This document shows positions 41,968 through 51,134 of a stretch of DNA of 64,000 bases, piece by piece; the stretch's first letter is position 1, and each line of letters opens with the position of its first letter. Under the pieces are notes generated by a model that saw nothing but the letters and a program-made list of their open reading frames with translations, had not been told where the DNA came from and ran no database searches. The stretch lies in NCBI GenBank assembly GCA_963819975.1, contig CAWFYE010000018.1:1-64000 (forward strand), read 5' to 3'. The position numbers were made by a program, and so were the translations under genes. This DNA comes from Palsa-1392 sp963819975. GTDB taxonomy: Bacteria; Verrucomicrobiota; Verrucomicrobiia; Chthoniobacterales; UBA10450.

Positions 41968-42729
41968 TCAACTTTCGCAGCGATGGGAATGCGTTCGGTC
42001 CCGGCTGAAGCGTTTGCGGAGCGGATGCTTGATGAAAACGAAATAGCAGACGTTGAAGAGATCCCGCCAGCCCGAGCCCGGACTCGTTAGGCGACGCGGA
42101 CCGTCGCGCAGGGCGCGGAGAACGGCTTCCACGGTGCGTTCGGACGGGCGCGGGATACTGGTGTAATGGCCGCCGAAGGCATGGAGACGATGGGCGTCGG
42201 AAGTCGCGAAAAGCGGCTTGTTGTGTGCCTGGGCGATGCGCCGGGCCCGGCGATTGAGATCGAAGAATCCTTTGTGAAAATGGCAAATCTCGATCGCGTC
42301 GAAGCAATCGATCTCCCGCAGCAACCTCTCGCCAATTGATGCGCCGAGATAAAAAAATGGATGGGGCGCGAAACAAAGAAGCGAATCGCCGCGGCGTGCG
42401 CGCAGCTGCCGCAGATCGTCGAAAGTGCGCAGGTTTTCGATTTCGTTAGGCCGGACATTCAAAAGAACAACGTCCGCGCCTTCGAGCCGCATCTCGGCCG
42501 CCTGAATCAGGACGATGCCCATCGCGGCGGCGTCGGCGAAGACTTCCGCACGATCGAAAACCTTGTCGTGGAGTGTAATGGCAAGCGCGCCAAAGCCCAG
42601 CTCGCGAGCTCGCTCGAGGAGCTGATGAGCAGAGTAATCGAGCTGATCCTTCGGATCGTCGAGAGTGTGGATGTGGAGATCGACCTTGATCCATTCCTCT
42701 CGGCTTGAGGTTTCCTCTTCCGGTGACAT
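41968..42729 (-). CDS. PHP-domain phosphoesterase
   Basis: 253 residues. The metal-binding start WIKVDLHIHTLDDPKDQLDY (HIHT, as in PHP enzymes), an internal AITLHDKVFDRAE, then FAPHPFFYLGASIG and the C-terminal ATSDAHRLHAFGGHY (HxD/SDAH) are the metal ligands of the PHP fold. These enzymes hydrolyse phosphate esters or phosphodiesters; the substrate is unknown. The last 45 residues (RRLTSPGSGWRDLFNVCYFVFIKH) form a basic tail with a hydrophobic stretch, which may contact the membrane. ATG 42729 follows the start-proximal acidic segment MSPEEETSSREEW. Confidence 0.85.
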   Translation of the reverse strand: MSPEEETSSREEWIKVDLHIHTLDDPKDQLDYSAHQLLERARELGFGALAITLHDKVFDRAEVFADAAAMGIVLIQAAEMRLEGADVVLLNVRPNEIENLRTFDDLRQLRARRGDSLLCFAPHPFFYLGASIGERLLREIDCFDAIEICHFHKGFFDLNRRARRIAQAHNKPLFATSDAHRLHAFGGHYTSIPRPSERTVEAVLRALRDGPRRLTSPGSGWRDLFNVCYFVFIKHPLRKRFSRDRTHSHRCES

Positions 42730-42837
42730 GGTTGCAGCATAGGTGCAGGTTTTGCGCCTCGCTTGCGTCTTCTTTCAGTCGTGGTCGGCGACAACCTCTT
42801 GCTTTCCGGCGAACCTGAATCAAAATTCTGGGCTCGC

Positions 42838-42918
42838 GCTCGGGTGGTGAAATGGCAGACACGTACGTTTGAGGGGCGTATGCCGCAAGGCATGGGGGTT
42901 CAAGTCCCCCCCCGAGCA
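42838..42918 (+). tRNA. tRNA-Leu (anticodon GAG)
   Basis: The acceptor stem GCTCGGG pairs with CCCGAGC (42911-42917), with discriminator A. The anticodon stem TACGT/GCGTA closes the loop TTGAGGG (anticodon GAG). A long variable arm with TGCCGCAAGGCA confirms a class II tRNA. The T arm is GGGGG-TTCAAGT-CCCCC. CCA is not encoded in the DNA. It lies between the PHP gene and the CHASE2 gene. Confidence 0.95.
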
Positions 42919-42969
42919 CTCTCTTCTTTCTCCTGATCTTTCCTATTGCGATTAGGAGCAGGAACGGCC

Positions 42970-44199
42970 CTAGTCCGCGGCCGATTCCCGCTTGTTCGTC
43001 CGCGCCGGGCTGAGCAGCCTAACGACAAGCAAAAAAACAAGCAACGCGAACGGGAGGAGGGTCGGCAGCCAAATTCGATTCTTCTCCAAAAAGGCGAGGA
43101 CAACCAGGGAGTAGCCGGCACTGAACAATATCGCGGCCAGAAAAAGACTCGGTTTTGAGATCATCCAGAGAAAACCACTGAGCAGTCCAGCCGCCAGGAT
43201 GATGATCCAGCCAACCGCCGGCGGGGCGGGATGGACGTAGGCGCTGTTCTGGATGGTCGCGATCGCGGTCGAAAAAACGTTTGGTGGCTGGAGCGGATCA
43301 TCGGCCAGGCGCAGGAGAACGATCTGGTCCTTGAGATTGTCGAGATTGGTCGAGGGCGGCCGCTTCTTTTCGTGTTCCTGAGCGGCGAGGAGAAGCTCAT
43401 TCAGGCTCAGGCGGCGCACGCTATGCCGGGCGAGTGGATTGATCGTGAGTGTTCCATCGCGATGGATCGGGATTTGCCATCCGTTAGGCAAATCGATCTT
43501 CGAGCCGAGCTCGACCTTGACCTCGCCCGGACTGACCCGGAGCCAGAGCATGATCGCCTGGAAGGAAAAAGAGGGCACGACCTCGCCCCGATACTGAAAG
43601 AGCATCGGGACTCGGACGTGATCGCTCCATTCGTTAGGCAAATTCGTAAACCCCGGGGTCGAGATGAGCCGGATGTCGTCGTCCGGTTGTCGCTTAATTC
43701 CGGTGAACTCGGCGAGCTGGCCCGGGGTACCGCTCACGTTCGTCAGGGTAGGCAGATCTTCGGTCGCGAGGTCGCGCTGCCCTTTGCCACCCAGTTCGAT
43801 CCCAATGAGCAACTTCGGCACGCGCATCGCCTGGTCGATGAAGACCTGCTCCTGGGTTTGGTCACGCTCGCGCCAGATCACGACCGGCTCGATTCCGATC
43901 ACGGTCGGCTTGAACTCCAGGGTGGCCTGGAGAAAAAGCGCATACTCGAGTGGCGAGAGGGAACGCCGGGCGGCTTCGCCTTTGGGCAACGGCTTCGCTT
44001 CCTCCTGCAGCGTCAAGCGCTGGAAATCGTTCCGCCCGATTTCTACCAACGTGACCGGGGCGGGCGGGAGGACAGCCACACTGTGTTGCATGAACCATCC
44101 GAGGAAAACATCTTCCATCTTTTGCAGGCGCGGCTCGCGCAGGATCAACACGCCGAGGAGGATGACGACCAGGATGAGCCAGGGCGAAGGACGACGCAT
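42970..44199 (-). CDS. CHASE2-domain membrane protein
   Basis: 409 residues from ATG 44199; the open frame extends 24 codons upstream. The N-terminal helix (WLILVVILLGVLIL) and the extracellular CHASE2-like part (VFLGWFMQHSVAVLPPAPVTLVEIGRNDFQRL, EYALFLQATLEFKPTVIGIEPVV, ISTPGFTNLPNEWSDHVRVPM) lead to three C-terminal helices. CHASE2 normally senses external signals and is joined to a kinase or cyclase. Here the protein ends after the membrane part (SPARTNKRES), with no signalling domain, so it is a sensor-only form or works with a partner encoded elsewhere. Confidence 0.75.
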   Translation of the reverse strand: MRRPSPWLILVVILLGVLILREPRLQKMEDVFLGWFMQHSVAVLPPAPVTLVEIGRNDFQRLTLQEEAKPLPKGEAARRSLSPLEYALFLQATLEFKPTVIGIEPVVIWRERDQTQEQVFIDQAMRVPKLLIGIELGGKGQRDLATEDLPTLTNVSGTPGQLAEFTGIKRQPDDDIRLISTPGFTNLPNEWSDHVRVPMLFQYRGEVVPSFSFQAIMLWLRVSPGEVKVELGSKIDLPNGWQIPIHRDGTLTINPLARHSVRRLSLNELLLAAQEHEKKRPPSTNLDNLKDQIVLLRLADDPLQPPNVFSTAIATIQNSAYVHPAPPAVGWIIILAAGLLSGFLWMISKPSLFLAAILFSAGYSLVVLAFLEKNRIWLPTLLPFALLVFLLVVRLLSPARTNKRESAAD

Positions 44200-44338
44200 T
44201 GGCGCAGAAAGTAGGGAGCGCGCCGCGTAAAAACAAACCCAAATCCGTGGCTCTGCTTTCTGGCCGGTCACCCGGTTTCAGGAACGCGACCGCACCGAAA
44301 CTGTTTGAACGGCAACGATCGATTTTGCAGGATGCGCC

Positions 44339-44761
44339 ATGCGCGCTCGATTCTTTTGTAGCTTTGTTTTGTGTTTCTCGCTGGTTTTGAGTGCTTCGGC
44401 GGAAGAGGGGAAAACGGAATCTTCGCCTGCCTCGCACTCCAATGTGCCGACTGAGTTCGATTCTTTCATCGTCGTCCTTCTCGTTCGTCCGGCGAATGCG
44501 CCCGAACTCCCCAAAACGGAGCTCGATCAGTTGCAGGAAGCGCATCTCGCCAACATCAACCGCCTGGCGAAGGAAGGAAAAATCTTCAAAGCCGGTCTGT
44601 TCGAGGATTATTCAGGTCGCAACGTACGCGGCATGTTCATCCTGAAAACGGCATCGCTCGAAGAAGCGCGCGCCTGGGTTGCAACCGATCCCTCCGTGAA
44701 ACGCGGACGGCTCGCGCCGGAGTTTTTGAAGTGGTACGTCGAAAAAGGTGGTCTCAAATAG
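44339..44761 (+). CDS. exported YciI-like protein
   Basis: 140 residues. A signal peptide (ARFFCSFVLCFSLVLSASA) precedes a Ser/Glu-rich linker and a YciI-type alpha/beta ferredoxin-like domain: FIVVLLVRPANAPELPKT, HLANINRLAKEGKIFKAGLFED, RGMFILKTASLEEARAWVATDPSVKRG and FLKWYVEKG. YciI proteins are of uncertain catalytic role; a His/Asp pair (H in AHLANIN, D in TDPSVKRG) is kept. It is divergent from the CHASE2 gene. An exported YciI protein is uncommon. Confidence 0.75.
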   Translation: MRARFFCSFVLCFSLVLSASAEEGKTESSPASHSNVPTEFDSFIVVLLVRPANAPELPKTELDQLQEAHLANINRLAKEGKIFKAGLFEDYSGRNVRGMFILKTASLEEARAWVATDPSVKRGRLAPEFLKWYVEKGGLK

Positions 44762-45058
44762 CTGGCCGCCGACCGATAGGGATTCGAGCTACACCCTAAT
44801 CAGGTTTCTTTCAATTTGATCGGCCGCGACCTTCAGCAGCGATCTCGTGCCGGGATCGATTCGATGAAACGTAGTTCAAATATGAAGGTTGAGCGGCGAA
44901 GTCGGCCAGGCTGTCGCAACAGTATTCGACACGCAGGGCCCCTTCCATCCATGGACGAATTTGGTTCTCTGGTTCTCCCGGGGCCGCGAGTCCGGCGTTT
45001 AATTCTGGCCGCACTCCGCGTTTGGGAGTTGAAGAACGGCATCCATCGCTAGGGGAGT

Positions 45059-46009
45059 TTACCGGCTCAATTCGAGCATGCGCAGGATGGGAAGTTCGGC
45101 CCGTGCCCGGAGTGCTTCGGGGAGAATGATCTCGGGCGTGAGATTGAGGAGGGCGTCGTAGGCTTTTTGCAGGGTGTTCATTTTCATGAAACGGCACTCT
45201 GCGCAGGCGCAGCGGTCGGTCGGCCCCGGGATGAAGGTCTTGCCGGGAATTTCCTTCTTCAGTCGGTGGAGCATGCCGGCCTCGGTCACGACGATGATTT
45301 CTCTGGCAGGCGATTCCCGGCAGTAGGTGACCATTTTTTCCGTCGAACAAACTTCGTCGGCCAGGAGGCGCACCGCATAGGGACACTCGGGGTGGGCGAC
45401 GACCGGCGCCCCCGGGTGCTCGGCGTGGATCGCGCCGATGCTGCGCGCGGTGAATTCGATGTGCACGTAACAATTGCCCTGCCAAAGATCCATCGGGCGG
45501 CGCGTGCGCTCGATCACCCAGGCGCCGAGGTTTTGGTCGGGGACGAAGAGGATGTTGCGTTCGGCCGGCGCGGCCCGGACGATTTTCTCGGCGTTGCCGC
45601 TCGTGCAGATGACGTCGGAGAGCGCTTTCACGCCCGCGCTGCAATTGATGTAGGCGATAACATAGTAATTTTTGTCTGCGTGCTGGGCGAGGTATTGCGC
45701 GAGTTTTTCGGGCGGGCAGGATTCAGACAGCGAGCAGCCGGCGTCGAGATCGGGAAGGATGACTTTCTTCGTCGGGTTAAGGATTTTCGCGGTCTCGGCC
45801 ATGAAATGGACGCCGCAAAAGAGGATCACTTCGGCATCCGTCTTGGCCGCCTCGAAACTCAAGCCTAACGAGTCTCCGACGAAATCGGCCACGTCCTGAA
45901 TCTCCGGGATCTGGTAGTTGTGGGCGAGGATGACGGCTTTGCGTTCTTCCTTGAGAGCCTTGATTTCCTGCGCCAGATCGAGACCGAAATTTACACCAAC
46001 GCTTACCAT
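45059..46009 (-). CDS. nadA: quinolinate synthase
   Basis: 316 residues from ATG 46009. It condenses iminoaspartate with DHAP to quinolinate for NAD synthesis. KEERKAVILAHNYQIPEIQDVADFVGDSLGLS opens the protein. The iron-sulfur Cys residues are in VILFCGVHFMAET, a central Cys in YINCSAGVKALSDVICTSGN, and CACAECRFMKMNTL near the end, consistent with a [4Fe-4S] quinolinate synthase of the short (type II-like) form. No nadB or nadC is adjacent. The start faces proC (21-bp gap to its ATG). Confidence 0.93.
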   Translation of the reverse strand: MVSVGVNFGLDLAQEIKALKEERKAVILAHNYQIPEIQDVADFVGDSLGLSFEAAKTDAEVILFCGVHFMAETAKILNPTKKVILPDLDAGCSLSESCPPEKLAQYLAQHADKNYYVIAYINCSAGVKALSDVICTSGNAEKIVRAAPAERNILFVPDQNLGAWVIERTRRPMDLWQGNCYVHIEFTARSIGAIHAEHPGAPVVAHPECPYAVRLLADEVCSTEKMVTYCRESPAREIIVVTEAGMLHRLKKEIPGKTFIPGPTDRCACAECRFMKMNTLQKAYDALLNLTPEIILPEALRARAELPILRMLELSR

Positions 46010-46030
46010 CGGTTAATATCCGCTCTTCCC

Positions 46031-46849
46031 ATGAGTTTACAATCCAACGACAGACGGTACCGGCTCGGCTTTATCGGCGGAGGCAAGCTGGCGGGCTCGG
46101 TCATGCGCGGGCTGGTGCGAGCGAAGTTTTGCCCGCCGGGCGAGATCCTGGCGGGGGAGCCTAACGAAGCGGCACGGGCGGCGCTGGATGCGGAGCTGGG
46201 GATTTCGGTAACCGCAGAGAACGCAGAGGTCGCAGAGCAGGCGGAGGTGATCTTGATCGGGGTGAAGCCGGGAGTCGTGCTGCAGGTGGTCGAGCAATTG
46301 AGTGCGGCGCTTGAAGACAAGCTCGTCATTTCTTTGGCGGCAGGGATTCGGTTGGTGAGCATGGAGGAGAAGTCGAAGGCGCACTTCATGCGAGCGATGA
46401 CGAATACGCCTGCGGCAGTTTGCCAGGCGGCGACGGCCATGGCGCGCGGGGCGCGGACGACGGGTGAAGATATGGCGCGGGCACGCGAAATTTTTTCCGC
46501 GATCGGCTTTGTCGCGGAGGTCGAAGAAGAGCAGATCGATGCCGTAACCGCGCTGGCTGGGAGCGGGCCGGCCTTTGTCTACACCGTGATCGAAGCGCTC
46601 GCGGCCGGTGGAACAAATTGCGGGTTGCCGAGCGAGACGTCGTTAGGTTTGGCTACCCAAACGGTTCGGGGCGCAGCCCAGCTTGCGCTCGAGAGCAAGC
46701 TTTCGCCGGAGGAATTGCGCCGGATGGTGATCACGCCCGGCGGGACGACGGCCGCTGGTCTCGCAGAAATGGAGAAGCGCGAAACAGCCGCGGGTTTGGC
46801 AGCAGCGGTGGAAGCGGCCACCGCGCGCGGACGCGAGATGGGGTTGTAG
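46031..46849 (+). CDS. proC: pyrroline-5-carboxylate reductase
   Basis: 272 residues from ATG 46031, where the NAD(P)-binding RLGFIGGGKLAGSVMRGLV follows directly; the frame is open further upstream inside nadA. It performs the last step of proline synthesis. NTPAAVCQAATAMARG, ALAGSGPAFVYTVIEALAAGG and VITPGGTTAAGLAEME are the ProC signature. Residues about 60-70 (VTAENAEVAEQ) are encoded by a CGCAGAG-type repeat (see 46209-46240), which also occurs as a non-coding element in the macAB-type operon; the protein appears to tolerate it. The gene is divergent from nadA. Confidence 0.95.
   Translation: MSLQSNDRRYRLGFIGGGKLAGSVMRGLVRAKFCPPGEILAGEPNEAARAALDAELGISVTAENAEVAEQAEVILIGVKPGVVLQVVEQLSAALEDKLVISLAAGIRLVSMEEKSKAHFMRAMTNTPAAVCQAATAMARGARTTGEDMARAREIFSAIGFVAEVEEEQIDAVTALAGSGPAFVYTVIEALAAGGTNCGLPSETSLGLATQTVRGAAQLALESKLSPEELRRMVITPGGTTAAGLAEMEKRETAAGLAAAVEAATARGREMGL
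46209..46240 (+). repeat. CGCAGAG-type dispersed repeat inside proC
   Basis: TAACCGCAGAGAACGCAGAGGTCGCAGAGCAG-type block of 32 bases, in frame in proC. The same motif occurs at 58277, 58713, 60768 and 60820. Confidence 0.8.
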
Positions 46850-46929
46850 CCGGGGGCGTTGACTCCGGCCGAGGAACGAGTGGTTTGTGCCTAACGAAGT
46901 CCTGGTCTGCGTTTCGCAGAGCGAAACAT

Positions 46930-48360
46930 CTACAAACCGGGCGCCGGGCTGGTGTCGTAAACTTCCACCAGGGCAATGCCAGTGCCTCCGGCAGCCCCTT
47001 GCACAATGGCGGTGTAGGCGCCCGGAGCCAGGGTCGCGAGGAGAGCCGATTCCTTCGCGTTGCTCGGCGCGAGATTCTCGTCGGTGATGGCCTGGGCATC
47101 GGGGCCTTCCTGCCAGTTATCGTTCGATTGCAGGAGGGCGCCGTTTACGTCGTGCAACTCGAGAATTGGATCGGCGAGAGGATTGGCGATCCCGGCTCCG
47201 CCTAACGACGGCCCGATCGCCCGCACGACAACGGTTTTGGGATCAGTTCCGCCGATGATCGCACCGCCGATCAACGCGTTGCTTCCATCGAGGACCTGGG
47301 CGCGGGTGGAAATGTTTCCGGCCCGGCCGCCACTTGTGCTCAGATCGTAAAGCTCGAATAAGCCGACGCCGTCCGTAGGCGGTTGCTGGGCACTGGTGAA
47401 ACTCTGAACCAAGGCTGTGTAGGCGCCCGGTTGGAGAGTCAGATAAACGGCGGATTCGCGGCTGTTCGGAGGATCGAGATGGAAGCTGGCAATCGTCTCG
47501 GCGTCTGGGCTCGTAAACCAATCGTCGTTCGTCGCGACCTGGCGCTGGTTCGCATCGTAGACCGTGATCTGCGGGTCATCGAGGAGCGGGGCGAGACCTT
47601 GGGCGGCGAGCGAGGGCCCGATCGCACGCAGAATGACGGTGGCCGGCTCTGTGCCCTGCACGATAAAGCCGCCAATCATGATGTTGTCGCCCGTGCTGAT
47701 GAAGCCGCGGGTGGAAAGATTTTTCAGGACCGGTCCATCCGGGCTGAAAAGATAAGGCGGGCCGGTCCCATAAATGGCCTGTGCGCCCGCGATGTCGTCG
47801 GGAGTCACGGTTTCGATGTCGCTGATCCGGGAATTCATGATCGCCGCGACCTGTTGCCCGTCCTGGTCAGGATGATCGAGCCCCAAAGCGTGACCAAATT
47901 CGTGAATGGCCACCCGGCGGAAATCGACGCTAATCGGATCAAGCACACCACGGTAGGAATCCCAGGTGTAGGCGGTGTTGAAGACGGTATCGGATTCCTC
48001 CAAAACGTCTCCGCGGAAGGAGAGGAGGGTGACAGCCAGAGCCTTGGAACCAAAGCTGTCACCAAAAACGTCGGCCGCAAAAAAGACCGAATTCTCGTCG
48101 TCGCCCGACTCCGGAACGACCGGCGAAAAGAGAATGGCGGCGAATCGCATGTGGGCGAGATACGGATTCCAGATATTGAGCGCATCCTGGGCGGATTGAT
48201 TGAACGAAGTGCTGCCGTCGGTGAGCGTTTTGGCGGCGCCGAGAGAAAGCTGCATCACCACGGTCCGATTTGCGGTCCAGGCTTCCCCTTCGAGGGTGAA
48301 ACCGGAGAGGGAATGGATCCCGAGGCACGCCAGCGCGAGGAGAAGAACGATAAATTTCAT
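46930..48360 (-). CDS. exported matrixin-like metalloprotease with tandem C-terminal beta-repeats
   Basis: 476 residues from ATG 48360 (signal peptide KFIVLLLALACLGIHSLSG); a few more codons upstream are open. The zinc site RVAIHEFGHALGLDHPD (HExxHxxGxxH) lies at about residues 153-165, and IMNSRISDIETVTPDDIAG is the Met-turn region of M10 proteases. After a linker, two copies of an all-beta domain follow: GDNIMIGGFIVQG with VILRAIGPSLAAQGLAP, and NALIGGAIIGG with VVVRAIGPSLGGAGIAN. To my knowledge this repeat is very frequent in secreted proteins of Verrucomicrobiota. Probably a cell-surface or extracellular protease. Confidence 0.88.
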   Translation of the reverse strand: MKFIVLLLALACLGIHSLSGFTLEGEAWTANRTVVMQLSLGAAKTLTDGSTSFNQSAQDALNIWNPYLAHMRFAAILFSPVVPESGDDENSVFFAADVFGDSFGSKALAVTLLSFRGDVLEESDTVFNTAYTWDSYRGVLDPISVDFRRVAIHEFGHALGLDHPDQDGQQVAAIMNSRISDIETVTPDDIAGAQAIYGTGPPYLFSPDGPVLKNLSTRGFISTGDNIMIGGFIVQGTEPATVILRAIGPSLAAQGLAPLLDDPQITVYDANQRQVATNDDWFTSPDAETIASFHLDPPNSRESAVYLTLQPGAYTALVQSFTSAQQPPTDGVGLFELYDLSTSGGRAGNISTRAQVLDGSNALIGGAIIGGTDPKTVVVRAIGPSLGGAGIANPLADPILELHDVNGALLQSNDNWQEGPDAQAITDENLAPSNAKESALLATLAPGAYTAIVQGAAGGTGIALVEVYDTSPAPGL

Positions 48361-48457
48361 CTTGAGCGAGGAGCGCCGCCAACAATGCACGACAAAGCCG
48401 GAATATCCATCGCTTTGGATCCAGCGGATGACACTCCTTCGGATAAATCCGATACGA

Positions 48458-49924
48458 TCAGCTCGGTCGCGGTTGGCGGATGGGAGCGCCGTTGGTTTTT
48501 GCGTCGGGGAAGCTCAGGGTAACGACTGTTCCCTGGTCCAGTTCACTCTCGACCGCGACGTTTCCCTCGTGGATCTGCATGATCGATTTCACGATCGCCA
48601 ACCCCAGGCCCGTCCCCTGGGCGTTGCGCGGTGCGTCGCCCCGGAAGAATCGATCAAAAACATGCGGGACATGTTTCGAAGAAATCCCGCAGCCCGTATC
48701 GGCAACCGAGACCTTGCTCTCGCCGTTCTGGCGATCGAGCGCGACGGTGATGCGGCCTCCCGCAGGCGTGAAACGGAGCGCATTGGTGATGAGATTAATC
48801 AAGGCTCGGCGGAAGAGCACCGGCTCGGCGTAGATGTCGCCGCCGCCTTGGCATTGGATATCGACGCCCTGCTCTTGCGAGACCGCTTCATAAAACTCGC
48901 GAATCCCTTCGATCACGGCGCGTCCGTCGAAATAATTGCGATGGAAGGAGCCACTTGTCTCCGCCCGGGCGAGGAAAAGGAGGTTGTCGATCATGGCCGA
49001 GAGCCCCTGGAGCTCTTCCAGGCTCGACTCGATCGCTTCGCGGTATTGCTCGGAGGTGCGCGGCTTGGTCAAAGCGCCTTCGGCTTCACCGCGCAGGATG
49101 GCTATCGGCGTGCGCAACTCATGGGCGAGATCGGCCGAGAACTGCGAGAGTCGGGTGAATGACTCCTCCAGCCGGCCCAGCATCTTGTTAAATCCGATCG
49201 CGAGCGGTTGTAATTCATCTGGCCAGCCGCTGACCGGGACGCGCTCGTCGAGATGGGTCGCGCCGACGCGCTCCACTGCCTCGGCCAGGCGCTTGAGCGG
49301 TCGCAAACCACGCCGTGTCACGAGGGAGGCGATGCCGGCGCAAGTCAGAATTGCGCAGCCCAGCATCCCGGTCAGGAGCGCGGCGTAGTGCGCGATGAAT
49401 CTGTCGTCGTGCGTCCGGTCCTGGCCGAGTTGGACGGTGAGTCGTTGCCCGCCGACTTCCGAGACTGCGGTCAGGAGCGCGAAAGTTCTTTTGTTTCGGA
49501 TCCGATAAGTGATCGTGACCGGTCGCTCTCCGCGGACCGAGATATTTTTGGGAAAGACCTCAATCGGTAATGAGACGCTCATCCTCGGGGTCTCGGCCAC
49601 GACATGTCCAGCCGAGTCGATGACTCGGACGGCGTAAGTCTTATCGGCCGCTCGAATGATCTTCAGTTCGCGACTGAGCGACTCTGGTCCGGCATCGGCC
49701 GCGATGCTCGCACGGATCGCGGCCAGCTTTTCCGTGACATAGCGATCGCTGTCGTGCACGACGTGCTGAACCACCGTCCAGTAGGCTGCCCCCATCGCCA
49801 GGACGAGGAGCAGCGCCGCCCCGACCGTGAACAGGAGAACGAGCCGAATGGCGATCGACCACGAGCGTGTCCGAGTCCCCGGGGGGGGCGATTTTCGTCC
49901 GGAATTATTCGGCTCTGAGGACAT
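48458..49924 (-). CDS. membrane sensor histidine kinase
   Basis: 488 residues from ATG 49924. Two membrane helices (about residues 28-50 and 181-205) flank a periplasmic sensor region of about 130 residues. A HAMP domain (RRGLRPLKRLAEAVERVGATHLDERVP) leads to the H box FSADLAHELRTPIAILRGEAEG (His about 270), N box LINLITNALRFTPAGG, and G boxes VADTGCGISSKHVPHVF and GTGLGLAIVKSIM. It belongs to the CusS/heavy-metal-sensor type by its layout, but the signal is unknown. The start overlaps the stop of the response-regulator gene by 20 bp, so the two are co-translated. Confidence 0.93.
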   Translation of the reverse strand: MSSEPNNSGRKSPPPGTRTRSWSIAIRLVLLFTVGAALLLVLAMGAAYWTVVQHVVHDSDRYVTEKLAAIRASIAADAGPESLSRELKIIRAADKTYAVRVIDSAGHVVAETPRMSVSLPIEVFPKNISVRGERPVTITYRIRNKRTFALLTAVSEVGGQRLTVQLGQDRTHDDRFIAHYAALLTGMLGCAILTCAGIASLVTRRGLRPLKRLAEAVERVGATHLDERVPVSGWPDELQPLAIGFNKMLGRLEESFTRLSQFSADLAHELRTPIAILRGEAEGALTKPRTSEQYREAIESSLEELQGLSAMIDNLLFLARAETSGSFHRNYFDGRAVIEGIREFYEAVSQEQGVDIQCQGGGDIYAEPVLFRRALINLITNALRFTPAGGRITVALDRQNGESKVSVADTGCGISSKHVPHVFDRFFRGDAPRNAQGTGLGLAIVKSIMQIHEGNVAVESELDQGTVVTLSFPDAKTNGAPIRQPRPS

Positions 49925-50576
49925 ACCCTACACCGCGAATGGTATGGATCATCTTGGTCTCGAAAGGGTCGTCCACCTTTGCTCGCAAGCGCCGCATCAT
50001 GACGTCCACCACATTGGTGCCGGTGTCGAAATTGATGTCCCAGACTTGTTCGACGATTTCCGTCCGCGAGACAATGTCGCCCGCCGAAGAGGCCAGAAAC
50101 AAGAGCAGTGAGAATTCTTTGGGAGTCAGGTTGAGGACCGAGCCGGCGCGCGTGACCTTATGGCGGCGCGGATCGATCTCCAATTCTCCGACGGTAACTA
50201 TTTCCTCCCGCCTTTCGGGCGAGCGCCGCAAAAGCGATCGGACCCGGGCGAGCAGTTCAGAGAAATGGAACGGCTTGATGAGATAGTCGTCGGCTCCGAG
50301 GTCAAAGCCTTTCACCCGATCCGGTACGCTATCGCGCGCGGTCAGAAACAGGACCGGTGTATGAATCTCTGCCTTGCGAAGCTCAGCGATCAGGGACCAG
50401 CCGTCGCGTTTTGGGAGCGCGACATCGAGGATAATAAGATCCATCTTCCGGGCGAGCGCGTATTCCAAGCCCTGTTCGCCATCCTCCGCCACATCGACGA
50501 CGAAGCCGTTCTCCGTCAAACCTCGCCGCAGGAAGGCGGCGATCTTCTGCTCATCTTCGACAATTAATACGTGCAT
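49905..50576 (-). CDS. OmpR/CusR-type response regulator
   Basis: 223 residues. The REC domain has VLIVEDEQKIAAFLRRGL, the phosphorylated Asp in LIILDVALPKRDGWSLI (about residue 52), the Thr/Ser in PVLFLTARDSV, and Lys in YLIKPFHFSELLARV. The winged-helix DNA-binding domain follows (KVTRAGSVLNLTPKEFSLLLFLASSAGD, RTEIVEQVWDINFDTGTNVVDVMMRRLRAKVDDPFE). It probably regulates genes in response to the adjacent kinase; no efflux or metal gene is directly beside it, although the macAB-type operon lies 6.5 kb downstream. Confidence 0.94.
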   Translation of the reverse strand: MHVLIVEDEQKIAAFLRRGLTENGFVVDVAEDGEQGLEYALARKMDLIILDVALPKRDGWSLIAELRKAEIHTPVLFLTARDSVPDRVKGFDLGADDYLIKPFHFSELLARVRSLLRRSPERREEIVTVGELEIDPRRHKVTRAGSVLNLTPKEFSLLLFLASSAGDIVSRTEIVEQVWDINFDTGTNVVDVMMRRLRAKVDDPFETKMIHTIRGVGYVLRAE

Positions 50577-51134
50577 GATAAATAGAGTCGCGTCTGGACG
50601 TGGGGCCCCTTCCGAGGCGAACCATCAGGCTTCGAGTGCTACCCCGATGGAGTAACCATAGCGTCGCACGCACCGCTGGCAAAGTATCGCGTGGATCGAG
50701 GCTGCTCTCCGTGGCGGAGACTTCGATGGAGAGGCGGGCGCGTCGCCCGCAGAAGGAGCGCGCGGCCTGTTTTTGGCCAATCGCCGCCAAGATAGACGGC
50801 GCTTCAAGTCCCGAAGGCCGGCATGTCCGTGCGAAACGACTGTGGGCGAAAAGCCCGCCCTTCCGATTGCCTTCTTTAAAGTGCATGACTCTCTCTAGGA
50901 GCATGTCGCAGGGAAACAGAGCATGACCGCGAAATTACCATGCTGAAAGAAAGCGACTTATTTTTTTACCGAAGAGCGAGAAGTAGCCCTCAAAAGCAGG
51001 GTTTGCAGGACGATGTTCGATGCGGTCCGGCCTTGTGGTCTCTTGGCCATTTCTATCTGGTCTCTGTCCGCACTTACATCAGGGTAGCAAGCGAAGGATC
51101 GCATCCGTCCTACTCGCGAGAGCGGACGGTCGGC
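50577..51134. other. intergenic stretch of about 560 bp with REP-like hairpins
   Basis: Upstream of the response regulator and downstream of ku. No coding frame stands out. It contains the hairpins at 50734-50750 and 50844-50856. Confidence 0.55.
50734..50856. repeat. REP-like inverted pair
   Basis: GCGGGCG-CGT-CGCCCGC (50734-50750) is a perfect hairpin followed by AGAAGG. About 95 bases on, GGGCGAAAAGCCCGCCC lies in the opposite orientation and has the reverse-complement form GGGCGGGCTTTTCGCCC. The two look like inverted copies of one REP-type unit. Only one pair is visible in the window. Confidence 0.45.
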
